Below, in pieces: positions 49,422 through 60,467 of a stretch of 64,000 bases of DNA (positions within the stretch are counted from its first letter, which is position 1; each line of letters opens with the position of its first letter). Origin of the DNA: Mimachlamys varia (Eukaryota > Mollusca > Bivalvia > Pectinida > Pectinidae); assembly GCA_947623455.1 (NCBI GenBank), contig OX392538.1, positions 33,789,001-33,853,000 of the forward strand, in the 5' to 3' direction. The notes under the pieces are model-generated. The model was not told the DNA's origin. It saw nothing but the letters and a program-made list of their open reading frames with translations, and made no database searches. The position numbers and the translations under genes were made by a program.

Positions 49422-50034
49422 ATTCTTATTATTATTATTCCTACACTCATTCTTGTCTGCGGCATATCTCTAAAACGACTAATCACACTCCAATGAAACT
49501 TTGAAGGATTATTGGTGGGTACGTGTAGTTGTGCAACGTTCTTTTTTTTGGTCGATTGCGCATCCAAGATGGCCGCCACAGCCTCTTTTTAAAAAAAAAC
49601 AATGAATCTTTGTGACGCTATCACTTTTTTCCCGTTTGGCCGATTACGATTAAACTTGTGTTATATGACAATTGTATGATGGCCGTTAATTTACCGAAGT
49701 CAAAATTAATATTTTTTTTCAAAATGGCCGCCAATGCCCGGTCTCTGATTGGTTGGATTTCAGATATTGTCCGATTCTGCTCAAAATTGGTATGAACGGG
49801 TAACAGAACACACTGAACGCAACGGTACCTTCGGTTTTGGAATCGGACAAAATGGCTGCCATTTTATGGCTTCTGATTGGTCAAAATTTAGATATTGTCC
49901 GATTCCGCTCAAATTTGCTATGTATGGTCATTATGGCATTACGGAATCAACTATCATGTTTCACAAGGGATTGTGTGGGATCGGCTTGCGGGGAGGGGTG
50001 ACTTCCGCTATTGCTCGCAATTGCAATTCTAGTT
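49422..50034 (+). mobile_element. Pile unit 22 (no 5' end, short body)
   Basis: 3' end 50034. Confidence 0.85.
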
Positions 50035-51065
50035 ATTATTATTATTCTTATTATTATTCCTACACTCATTTTTGTCCGGGATATATCTCGTAAACGACTT
50101 ATCGCGCTCCAATGAAACTTTGAAGGATTATTGGTGGGTACGTGAAGTTGTGCAAGGTACTTTTTTGGGTCGATTGCGCATCCAAGATGGCCACCACAGC
50201 CTCTTTTTAAAAAAAAACAACGAATATTTGTGACGCTATAACTTTTTTTCTGTTTGGCCGATTACGATTAAACTTGTGTTATATGATGATTGTATGATGG
50301 CCGTTAATTAAGCGAAGTCAAAACTGAATTATTTTATCAAAATGGCCGCCAATGCCCGGTCTCTGATTGGTTGGATTTCAGATATCGTCCGATTTTGCTC
50401 AAAATGGGTATGAACGGGTAACAGGACACATGGAACACAACGGTTACTTCGAATTTGAAATCGACAAAATGGCCGCCATTTTATTACCTCGGTTTGGTCG
50501 ACTTTTATATATCATTACATTCCGCATTAATTTGTCATTTTACACTACCATAACAATTTACATAATTGAAGATTTCATTTTGCCAAATATTTCTGCGAGG
50601 TCAAAGTCAATTTATTTTCTTACAAAATGGCCGCCACCACCTACTTTCTGATTGGTTGAAATTTAGATATCGTCTGATTTTGCTCAAATTTTGTAGGAAC
50701 GGGTAACAGGACACACCGAACACAACCGTATCTTCGGTTTTGAAATCAGACAAAATGGCTGCCATTTTATGGCCTCTGATTGGTTGAAATTTAGATATTT
50801 ACCAATTTCCTTCAAATTTGGTTTCAATGTGAAACAGGACATGGCGAACACAATCGTACCTTCCTTTTGGACTTTGGAGAAAATGGCCGCCATTTTGTGG
50901 CTTCTGATTGGTCCAAATTTAGATATTGTCCGATTTCGCTCAAATTTGCTATGTATGTTCATTATGACACTACGGAATCAACTATCATGTTTCACAAGGG
51001 TTTGTGGGGGATCGGCTTGCGGGGAGGGGTGACTTCCGCTATTGCTCGCAATTGCAATTCTAGTT
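50035..51065 (+). mobile_element. Pile unit 23 (no 5' end, long body)
   Basis: 3' end 51065, abutting the next stem-loop. The running count of 5' minus 3' ends returns to zero here. Confidence 0.85.
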
Positions 51066-52355
51066 AAGTCACCCCCAACGAAGTGGGGTGACTTATTGTT
51101 ATTGTTCCGTTTCTTTGTTATTCTTATTATTATTATTAAGTCACCCCTAACGAAGTGGGGTGACTTATTGTTATTGTTCCGTTTCTTTGTTATTCTTATT
51201 ATTATTATTATTCTTATTATTCCTACACTCATTCTTGTCCGGGACTGTTCTCGTAAACGACTAATCAAGCTCCAATGAAACTTCGAAGGATAATTGGTGG
51301 GTACGTGTAGTTGTGCAAGGTACTTTTTTTTGGTCGATTGCGCATCCAAGATGGCCGCCACAGCCTCTTTTTAAAAAAAAACAACGAATATTTGTGACGC
51401 TATAACTTTTTTTCTGTTTGGCTGATTGCGATTAAACTTGTGTTATATGATAATTGTATGATGGCCGTTAATTAAGCGAAGTCAAAACTGAATTATTTTT
51501 TCAAAATGGCCGCCAAGGCCCGGTCTCTGATTGGTTGGATTTCAGATATCGTCCGATTTTGCTCAAAATTGGTATGAACGGGTAACAGGACACACCGAAC
51601 ACAACGGTCACTTCGAATTTGAAAGCGACAAAATGGCCGCCATTTTATTGCCTCGGTTTGGTCGACTTTTACATATCATTACATTCCGCATTAATTTGTC
51701 ATTTTACACTACCATAACAATTTACAGAATTGAAGATTTCATTGTGCCAAATATTTCTGTGAAGTCAAAGTCAATTTATTTCTTACAAAATGGCCGCCAC
51801 CGCCTACTTTCTGATTGGTTGAAATTTAGATATTGTCCGATTTCGCTCAAAATTGGTATTAACGGATAACAGTACACACCGATCACAACGGTATCTTCAA
51901 ATTTGAAATCAACAAAATGGCCGCCATTTTATGGCCTCTGATTGGTTTAAATTTAGATATTGACCGATTTCATTCAAATTCAGTATGAACGCGTAACAGG
52001 ACATATCGGACACAACCGTAACTTTGGTCTTGAATTCAAACAAAATGGCCGTCATTTTATGGCCTCTGATTGGTCAAAATTTACATCTTGTCTGATTTTC
52101 TTCAAATTTGGTTTCAATGTGTAACAGGACATGGCGAACAATATCGTATCTTCGTTTTGGACATTTTAGGAAAATGGCCGCCATTTTGTGGCTTTTGATT
52201 GGTCAAAATTTAGATATTGTCCGATTTCGCTGAAATTCGGTATGTATGCTCATTATGGCATTACGGAATCAACTATCATGTTTCACAAGGGTTTGTGGGG
52301 GATCGGCTTGCGGGGAGGGTGACTTCCGCTATTGCTCGCAATTGCAATTCTAGTT
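51066..52355 (+). mobile_element. Pile unit 24 (two 5' ends, long body)
   Basis: Stem-loops at 51066 and 51138; the 3' end at 52355 abuts the next stem-loop. Confidence 0.85.
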
Positions 52356-53043
52356 AAGTCACCCCTAACGAAGTGGGGTGACTTATTGTTATTGTTCCGT
52401 TTCTTTGTTATTCTTATTATTATTATTATTATTATTATTCTTATTATTCCTACACTCATTCTTGTCCGGGGCATATCTCGTAAACGACTAATCACGCTTC
52501 AATGAAACTTTGACGGATTATTGGTGGGTACGTGTAGATGTGCATAACACTTTTTTTTGGTCGATTCCGCATCCAAGATGGCCGCCACAGCCTCTTTTCC
52601 AAAAAAATTAAGGAATATTTGTGACGCTATAACTTTTTTTCTGTTTGGCAAATTGCGATTAAACTTGTGTTATATGATGATTGTATGATGGCCGTTAATT
52701 CAGCAAAGTCAAAACTGTATTATTTTTGCAAAATGGCCGCCAATGCCCGGTCTCTGATTGGTTGGATTTCAGATATCGTCCGATTTTGCTCAAAATTGGT
52801 ATGAACGGGTAACAGGACACACCCAACACAACGGTAACTTCGAATTTGAAGTCAGACAAAATGGCCGTCATTTTGTGGCCTCTGATTGGTCAAGATTTAG
52901 CTATTGTCCGATTTCGCTCAAATTTGGTATGTATTATCATTATGACATTACGGAATCAACTATCATGTTTCACAAGGGTTTGCGGGGGATCGGCTTGCGG
53001 GGAGGGGTGACTTCCGCTATTGCTCGCAATTGCAATTCTAGTT
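52356..53043 (+). mobile_element. Pile unit 25 (one 5' end, short body)
   Basis: Stem-loop at 52356; 3' end 53043. Confidence 0.85.
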
Positions 53044-53512
53044 ATTATTATTATTCTTATTATTCCTACACTCATTCTTGTCCGGGGCATATCTTGTAAA
53101 CGACTAGTCACGCTCCAATGAAACTTTGACGGATTATTGGTGGGGACGTGTAGATGTGCATAACACTTTTTTTTGGTCGATTGCACATCCAAGATGGCCG
53201 CCACAGCCTCTTTTCCAAAAAAAAAACCAAATATTTGTGACGCTATAACTTTTTTTCTGTTTGGCTGATTGCGATTAAACTTGTGTTATATGATGATTGT
53301 ATGATGGCCGTTAATTCAGCCAAGTCAAAACTGAATTATTTTTTCAAAATGGCCGCCAATGCCCGGTCTCTGATTGGTTGGATTTGAGATATCGTCCGAT
53401 TTTGCTCAAAATTGGTATGAACGGGTATCAGGACACACCGAACACAACGGTAACTTCGAATTTGAAATCAGACAAAATGGCCGTCATTTTGTGGCCTCTG
53501 ATTGGTCAAAAT
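53044..53512 (+). mobile_element. Pile unit 26 (body cut, no 3' end)
   Basis: The body stops at GATTGGTCAAAATT and passes into ATTATTATT and three new stem-loops; its 3' end is lost. Confidence 0.8.
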
Positions 53513-53522
53513 TATTATTATT

Positions 53523-53694
53523 AAGTCACCCCCAACGAAGTGGGGTGACTTATTGTTATTGTTCCGTTTCTTTGTTATTAAGTCACCCCCAACGAAGTGG
53601 GGTGACTTATTGTTATTGTTCCGTTTCTTTGTTATTAAGTCACCCCCAACGAAGTGGGGTGACTTATTGTTATTGTTCCGTTTCTTTGTTATTC

Positions 53695-53730
<36 letters not shown>

Positions 53731-54333
53731 TTATTATTCCTACACTCATTCTTGTCCGGGGCATATCTCGTAAACGACTAATCACGCTTCAATGAAACTT
53801 TGACGGATTATTGGTGGGTACGTGTAGATGTGCATAACACTTTTTTTTGGTCGATTGCGCATCCAAGATGGCCGCCACAGCCTCTTTTCCAAAAAAATTA
53901 AGGAATATTTGTGACGCTTTAACTTTTTTTCTGTTCGGCTGATTGCGATTAAACTTGTGTTATATGATTATTGTATGATGGCCGTTAATTCAGCAAAGTC
54001 AAAACTGAATTATTTTTTCAAAATGGCCGCCAATGCCCGGTCTCTGATTGGTTGCATTTCAGATATCGTCCGATTTGGCTCAAAATTGGTATGAACTGGT
54101 AACAGGACACACCGAACACAACGGTAACTTCGGTTTTGAAATCAAACAAAATGGCCGCCATTTTATGGCCTCTGATTGGTCAAGATTTAGCTATTGTCCG
54201 ATTTCGCTCAAATTTGGTATGTATTATCATTATGACATTACGGAATCAACTATCATGTTTCGCAAGGGTTTGCGGGGGATCGGCTTACGGGGAGGGGTGA
54301 CTTCCGCTATTGCTCGCAATTGCAATTCTAGTT
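53523..54333 (+). mobile_element. Pile unit 27 (three 5' ends, short body)
   Basis: Stem-loops at 53523, 53580 and 53637, exactly 57 bp apart. The body is almost identical to units 8 and 15; 3' end 54333. Confidence 0.85.
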
Positions 54334-54958
54334 CTTATTATTATTATTATTATTATTATTATTCCTACACTCATTCTTGTCCGGGGCATATCTCGTAAAC
54401 GACTAATCACGCTTCAATGAAACTTTGACGGATTATTGGTGGGTACGTGTAGATGTGCATAACACTTTTTTTTGGTCGATTGCGCATCCAAGATGGCCGC
54501 CACAGCCTCTTTTCCAAAAAAATTAAGGAATATTTGTGACGCTATAACTTTTTTTCTGTTTGGCTGATTGCGATTAAACTTGTGTTATATGATTATTGTA
54601 TGATGGCCGTTAATTCAGCGAAGTCAAAACTGAATTATTTTTTCAAAATGGCCGCCAATGCCCGGTCTCTGATTGGTTGGATTTCAGATATCGTCCGATT
54701 TTGCTCAAAATTGGTATGAACGGGTAACAGGACACACCGAACACAACGGTAACTTCGGTTTTGAAATCAAACAAAATGGCCGCCATTTTATGGCCTCTGA
54801 TTGGTCAAGATTTAGCTATTGTCCGATTTCGCTCAAATTTGGTATGTATTATCATTATGACATTACGGAATCAACTATCATGTTTCACAAGGGTTTGCGG
54901 GGGATCGGCTTGCGGGGAGGGGTGACTTCCGCTATTGCTCGCAATTGCAATTCTAGTT
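54334..54958 (+). mobile_element. Pile unit 28 (no 5' end, short body)
   Basis: 3' end 54958. Confidence 0.85.
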
Positions 54959-55574
54959 ATTATTATTATTCTTATTATTCCTACACTCATTCTTGTCCGG
55001 GGCATATCTCGTAAACGACAAATCACGCTCCAATGAAACTTTGACGGATTATTGGTGGGTTCGTGTAGATGTGCATAACACTTTTTTTTTGTCGATTGCG
55101 CATCCAAGATGGCCGCCACAGCCTCTTTTCCAAAAAAAATTACGAATATTTGTGACGCTATAACTTTTTTTCTGTTTGGCTGATTGCGATTAAACTTGTG
55201 TTATATGATGATTGTATGATGGCCGTTAATTCAGCGAAGTCAAAACTGAATTATTTTTTCAAAATGGCCGCCAATGCCTGGTCTCTGATTGGTTGGATTT
55301 CAGATATCGTCCGATTTTGCTCAAAATTGGTATGAACGGGTAACAGGACACACCGAACACAACGGTAACTTCGAATTTGAAATCAGACAAAATGGCCGTC
55401 ATTTTGTGGCCTCTGATTGGTCAAAATTTAGTTATTGTCCGATTTCGCTCAAATTTGGTATGTATTATCATTATGACATTACAGAATCAACTATCATGTT
55501 TCACAAGGGTTTGCGGGGGATCGGCTTGCGGGGAGGGGTGACTTCCGCTATTGCTCGCAATTGCAATTCTAGTT
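54959..55574 (+). mobile_element. Pile unit 29 (no 5' end, short body)
   Basis: 3' end 55574; right edge of the pile, followed by GTTTTTGTGATG. Confidence 0.85.
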
Positions 55575-55753
55575 GTTTTTGTGATGCAGAACACATATAA
55601 TATGTTAAAAAAATGAAGTCTGGTGTAAAAGATTCCTGAATCTTAAATTAAGGTTTAAGACACAGATGAGGCTAAACTCTGGGAGAAAATAAACCAGTTC
55701 TTTAAAGGTACATGTAATGTAAACGGTGAAAAACCCCTCCTTTTTTCGCTTAT
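55575..55753. other. Unique spacer between two HINE-type elements
   Basis: No gene or repeat seen. Confidence 0.5.
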
Positions 55754-55841
55754 TATACCCCCCCGCAACGAAGTTAGGGGGGGTATACTGGAATCAGCTT
55801 GCTGTCCGTCTGTCTGTCTGTCCGTCTGTCCGTAGAAAAAT

Positions 55842-56560
55842 GTTGTCCGGACAACTCCTCCTAAACTACTGGATCGATTTCAATAAAACTTGGCAGTATT
55901 GTTGGGGACCATGTGTAGATGTGCATGCAGGGTTTCGTTTGTCAAAATTTTGGTTGCCATGGTAACCAGGTCACTATACACAGGTTTCCATAATAAAATG
56001 TTGTCCAGACAACTCCTCCTAAACTACTGGATCGATTTCAATAAAACTTGGCAGTATTGTTGGGGACCATGTGTAGATGTGCATGCAGAGTTTCGTTTGT
56101 CAAAATTTTGGTTGCCATGGTAACCAGGTCACTATACTAAGGTTTCCGTAATAACGTGTTGTCCGGACAACTTCCTATAAACCACTGGATCGAGTTTAAT
56201 GAAACTTGGCAGTATTGTTGGGGACCATGTGTAGATGTGCATACAGAGTTTTGTTTGTCAAAATTTTGGTTGCCATGGTAACCAGGTCACTATACACAGG
56301 TTTCCATTATAATGTGTTGTCCGGACAACTCCTCCTAAACTACTGGATCAATTTCAGTGAAACTTGGCAGTATTGTTGGGGACCATGTATAGATTTGCAT
56401 ACAGGGTTTCGTTTGTCAAAATTTTGGTTGCCATGGTAATGAGGTGACTATACACAGGTTTCCGTAATAACATGATGTCTGGACAACTTCTTCTAAACTA
56501 CTGGGTCATTTTCAATGAAACTTCGCAGTAAGTAATGTTGAGGATTACTATACACAGGTT
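55842..56560 (+). repeat. ~157-bp tandem repeat inside the TATACCCCCCC element
   Basis: Five units. Each has ACTACTGGATCGATTTCAAT, AAAACTTGGCAGTATTGTTG, ACCATGTGTAGATGTGCAT and GGTTGCCATGGTAACCAGGT blocks. The 77-codon frames over it are by-products. Confidence 0.95.
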
Positions 56561-56651
56561 AAAATTTGTCCGTTCGGCTTTTAAAATTCTGCTGACTGTT
56601 GAGCTGGACTGGTAGCCGTATTTTTTGAAGATTCTGATTTGTTGAGTCCTG

Positions 56652-56921
56652 CCTTTAGGTATTCCCACTTTTGTAACAGGAGATTTCGACATTGATCTTT
56701 CAAAGCAAACTCCTGCTTCAAATAAACTTACCAAGTTGCTTCGCTACTATGGATTTCAGCCATGTATAAGTCTACCAACACATCGTAGAGGAGGACTGCT
56801 GGACCAAATCTACATCAACTTTCCTATGAGGGGTGTCCTGGCCGATATTCTTCCAAAGCACTACTCGGACCATTTTCTCATATCACTGGCTTTCCCATGG
56901 GCTAATTTACACCACTATTAA
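56652..56921 (+). pseudogene. C-terminal EEP (AP-endonuclease-like) domain fragment
   Basis: One frame stays open for about 90 codons to the stop ending at 56921. It shows the ordered end motifs of the exonuclease-endonuclease-phosphatase fold: GIPTFVTGDFDIDL (GDFD at 56679-56690, where GDFN is usual), then LLRYYGFQPCISLPTHRRGG (the conserved Pro-Thr-His stretch), LLDQIYI and finally HYSDHFLISL (SDH at 56865-56873). These residues serve metal and phosphate binding and catalysis in the family. The N-terminal half of the domain is not visible upstream, where the internal repeats end, so it cannot be active. Such domains occur in CR1/jockey-type retrotransposons and, at the C terminus, in Helentron proteins. 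Its place 350 bp before a Helentron-like 3' end favours the latter. Confidence 0.75.
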
Positions 56922-57270
56922 TATAAACGTAAGATGCATTGTATTGAAACAATCAGCATCATAAATTTTCTTATTAATATGTATATCACCTTTCTTTATT
57001 CATTCAGTGAGTTTCACAAGTTGAAACATACATATGCATCCACATTGTTGATATGAAATCTACACTGTAATGTATGTAAGACCAAAGGTGCCTTCTTTGT
57101 TTTTGTTTTTTAGATATGCGGTGATACATAGTAATATAAAATAATACATTATATAATGCATGTTATATACAACTTGTACTACATCATGTTTTTTTCAAAA
57201 GCGTGTCAGACACCTCTAATAAGAGGTAGCGGGGGGGGTATTAGTCAGCCATCGGCTTACAGTTCTAGTT

Positions 57271-57766
57271 TGTAGTAAGGTCATGTATACAAATATATAC
57301 AGTGCACTCCTCTTTATATCATGTTGTATTTGTCTGACAAAATCATGATATTAACAGGAATGTGACATTAAGAGAAACATATTTGTTTTCACTAAATCTA
57401 GTGCATTTCCAATCTCCATAACTAAAAGTAAGATAGGCAATGTACATATGAAGATGTTTCAATATATAGATAACATTATTTCAATTAATAATCATTTTTG
57501 GGGTTATTCTTTATTTTCTATGAAACATTTTGTACAAGTTGTATCTGAAATCAATGGAAATGGCATCATTGTCTGGATATTTTATGTTATTGTTTAAAAA
57601 AAACCCATGATGCTAAGAGGAATTCACCTCAAAATACATGATATATTAACTACATAAAATTGCAAAGATTATATAGAGAGAATAATGGTGCTTGGGGAAA
57701 ACATGATTTAAAGAAGAATGTGATATAATACAGGGGTGATATTATTTAGTGGAGTCCACTGTATAT
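57271..57766. other. No gene seen
   Basis: AT-rich unique sequence. Confidence 0.45.
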
Positions 57767-58132
57767 ACTGTATTTGCCATAATATAGCGCCCCTCCCACC
57801 TCCTACGAGGGTTTTGAAATTATGTAAATGCTTCTTCTCTTCGTGACAAAACTAAATGATTCTATAATTAACAGAACAGTAAATATAACCTCACTGCGCA
57901 TGTCTACAAGAAAAAATTCAAATATTAGCATTATGTTTATAAATTATCCGAAATTGATGACAATAATATTTCACATGATTACCACCTATATTGTGGTGAC
58001 AATACATCATTATTTACTTTATGAAAACATCATTTTTCGTCCAGATCTAAATTTTGTTGTCGTTTTTAAAGCTCCCCTTTTGGAACCAATTTTTAGGCAA
58101 CCTGGACACTATAATTACGGCGAATACGGTAC
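57767..58132. mobile_element. MITE with TACTGTATTTGCCATAAT-type inverted ends
   Basis: The left end TACTGTATTTGCCATAATAT plus AGCGCCCC pairs with the right end GGACACTATAATTACGGCGA plus ATACGGTA. A matching GGGGCACTTATTACTGCAAA end recurs near 61461. The 107-codon frame inside (57828-58151) has no recognised domain. Confidence 0.6.
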
Positions 58133-59410
58133 ACAGATTATATGTCATTGAAAGCTGGCAAGTCCACAATTACATTTTACAAACTTTAAGGTATTTTCGT
58201 GTGTACTTATACAGGTATGTTATGTTATCGGGTTGATATTATGTCATACTTCTCAACAATGTCTTAAAATATCTTAACACGTCACTTGAATTGTAAACAT
58301 ACCACTGTGTGGGCTATCTGTTGTTACTTGCCTTGGAGGTCATCAGGACAGATTGTTCGTGCAGGAATCCTGTAAAGCTCCATTCTCTATGTGACTGTTT
58401 CTGGAAGGAAGCACAAGAGAATCAATGTTCATTTAAAAAAAGATTTATGGGAACTTTTAAAGAGGCAATTTAGTGAACCCACGTTTTTTAAAAATCAACT
58501 GGAATGAAAAATACCTATATTCAGACAATGGAATCCGTACTTAATAATTAGATACTGTGTAGCAGATGTCTAATGTGGTCAGTTTAATTATTGGGATTTA
58601 AGCCTGCGCGAAATATCGTGACAATTCAAAATATAGCACAAAATAAAGTACTTCTTTCAAGGTATTTTAGATTAACAAAAGACGCTGGCAACAATTATGA
58701 TATATATGATTATTATTAAATCCCATGAAAATTTGTGTTGGTATACTTCAAACTAACCAAAAGCAGATATTATTGAAAGCTCGCACACATAGGGGCCCTC
58801 TGAAGGGAAATTTGTAAACCCGAAAACATACATATGCTCCGTGGGTTCAAAGTGCTAAGAGATGTTTGTAAACATGATGTCTCATTTGCATGGGTTGGGC
58901 GATTAAGGATTTCCTTAAGGCTTAATATTAATTATAAAACGCATGGAAAACATAAAGTTTTGTCAAAATATCGGTATGAAAAGTTCATGGGGATTAGTTG
59001 CGGAACTATAACTTTAAAAAATATTTGGTGATATTATAAAAAAGAAACTTCACTTAATTGCCCTTTTAATTTACCTTGTGATGTACAATAAACCTTGTAA
59101 ACATCTGTATTTCTCTGAGTTCCTTTCCTTGTCAAATGGAAACGAGAAAATACGAAGTACAAAATCTTTTTTTCTTTTTTTTCAATTTTCATGTCTGATG
59201 TTCATATACTGTATCAAAATTATATCCTGTTTTGTTGACTTAAAAAAATAGCATGTTATTACACTGCTACATAATTACAAAACATTCCAAGATTCAGACT
59301 GTTGAACTCTTTGGAACATAGCTATATAGGCAGATACATATATATGTTAGATGAAAATTAAGTTTGAAAAGTATGATTATGTTTTGCAGATTACCCCTGG
59401 CCAGCAAACA
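58133..59410. other. No gene seen
   Basis: AT-rich unique sequence; short frames only. Confidence 0.45.
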
Positions 59411-59803
59411 TTAAAGGCCCAATATACGTAACTTTCGGCAAAACCTGAAGCAAAAAGCAAGCCTAATAACTTATTTATTACAACAGATTTAGTTAAGATT
59501 AACTGATATCAGCAACATTTAAGATGAATTCTTACTCGGTTACCGGTACAGCAGCAGTTGAAACTCGGTATTTGTAAACACGCGGCCATTTCGAACTGTC
59601 TTCTACCTTCAATTTGTTGTTGAAGTGGACCCCACCTGAATAACTTTCAATTTTTTGGATTTTTCTGTAAAGAGTTTCTTGTTAGTTACTGCTCAGGTTT
59701 ACTTCGTTTTAGACTTATTTTTGCATGGTTATCAACTGGATTTTTTAAAGAATTTTTCAGAATCCCGAAAAATTTCCTAGAGTTACGCATATTGGGCCTT
59801 TAA
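59411..59803 (-). mobile_element. TTAA-flanked MITE family, copy E (both ends present)
   Basis: TTAAAGGCCCAATATACGTA at the left, GAGTTACGCATATTGGGCCTTTAA at the right, and all internal blocks in the orientation of copies A and D. Confidence 0.85.
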
Positions 59804-60467
59804 TATTAAATAAATCGTTTATGATACATAGCCACCAAAAATCTTAATCAATTTATCTTTGAAATTTCATAACGGATTATCCAAACCTTTGAATATACAT
59901 GTAGAACAGTTCTAAGTTAAATAATTTTTATTTGTAAGTACAATGTATTTGATAACTTAAAATGTCTCGCTTTTCACCAATTAAGTCGGTCAATAGTTGG
60001 TTCCCATGTGAATCTGACATGTAAAAGTATATGAGGGTCATCTACCTGTCCGACCACACAGGTTTTCTCCAGGTACTCAGGTTTCCTCCCACAGAATCAG
60101 ACCCCATACATACAAGCATATGGATGAACAGGGGTAAAAAATTTGAATAGAAATAACACCTTTTAGAATAGGATATGGGTAGACTTTGCAAAAAAATAAC
60201 TGCCAACAATGCTTTAAAAATATTTTATTTATTCTATAAATAAAAGTAAACAAATTACATTGTTAAGTTTACAGGAACTTTATATTGAACTTTTAACCCT
60301 AGGTATGTTTTTTTTGTATCTTTTTAAAATGTTTGTTATCATTCGCGGAAGTCTATGTACGTTTAAAGCATTTACGTAATGTATATGTATACACAGTGAA
60401 CTACCATTAAAGGTATGGAATAAAGAAAAAAATCTATATGAGCATAATTTTTCTATATATGGAACTT
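59804..60467. other. Spacer with a SINE-central-domain-like fragment
   Basis: 60058-60100 (ACCACACAGGTTTTCTCCAG, GTACTCAGGTTTCCTCCCAC) matches the central domain of the SINE at 4140-4458 but has no tRNA head. Nothing else supported. Confidence 0.5.

Larger units (their letters stand above)
32021..55574 (+). mobile_element. Nested pile of one HINE-type (Helentron-like) family, AAGTCACCCC family
   Basis: All copies are on the plus strand. The full element reads: a 5' stem-loop AAGTCACCCC-CAACGAAGT-GGGGTGACTT; a conserved linker TTGTTATTGTTCCGTTTCTT; a (TTA)n tract; a body from CCTACACTCATTCTTGTCC; internal repeats of about 128 bp built on AAAATGGCCGCCATTTTATG; a 3' arm GGGGTGACTTCCGC that repeats the stem; the short palindrome GCAATTGC; and ATTCTAGTT. 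I count 28 5' stem-loops (one half-deleted), 29 bodies (two lacking a 3' end) and 27 3' ends. Bodies come as a short (~600 bp) and a long (~1.0-1.15 kb) type; the long type has an extra CCTCGGTTTGGTCGAC to GTGCCAAACATTTCTG segment. No copy encodes a protein: frames such as MVGFQISSDFAQNWYERVTG recur only because the repeat recurs. Left flank ACATGTTATT, right flank GTTTTTGTGATG. Confidence 0.9.
55754..57270 (+). mobile_element. Helentron-like element, TATACCCCCCC family, with endonuclease remnant
   Basis: The 5' stem-loop TATACCCCCCC...GGGGGGGTATA (55754-55787) is followed by a GTCCGTCTGTCTGTCTGTCC tract. Next come five ~157-bp internal repeats starting at TGTTGTCCGGACAACTCC (55842, 55998, 56156, 56314, 56473; the last is degenerate), then a coding-like region with an EEP nuclease remnant (56652-56921). 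The 3' end has the arm GGGGGGGGTATTA (57231-57243), a hairpin AGCC-ATC-GGCT (57247-57257), and ACAGTTCTAGTT. An autonomous Helentron encodes Rep, helicase and a C-terminal EEP nuclease. Here Rep and helicase are not visible, so this looks like an internally deleted derivative of a nuclease-bearing element. Confidence 0.75.

Noticed and set aside
32021..55574. CRISPR array (regular 28-36 bp palindromic repeats)
   Set aside because: The palindromic stem-loops are embedded in a longer conserved linker, spacers are not unique, and the DNA is eukaryotic.
32471..55600. Dozens of open frames of 60-140 codons on both strands (MVGFQISSDFAQNWYERVTG-type and KSPHFVGGDL-type) that look like a protein family
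   Set aside because: They recur because the transposable repeat recurs. They start and stop at arbitrary points, run over stem-loops and TTA tracts, and have counterparts on the opposite strand.
55726..56439. Plus-strand frames with LLNYWIDFNKTWQYCWGPC repeats
   Set aside because: By-product of the ~157-bp repeat whose length leaves frames open by chance.
57828..58151. 107-codon frame
   Set aside because: It overlaps a MITE interior and its right inverted repeat; no domain recognised.
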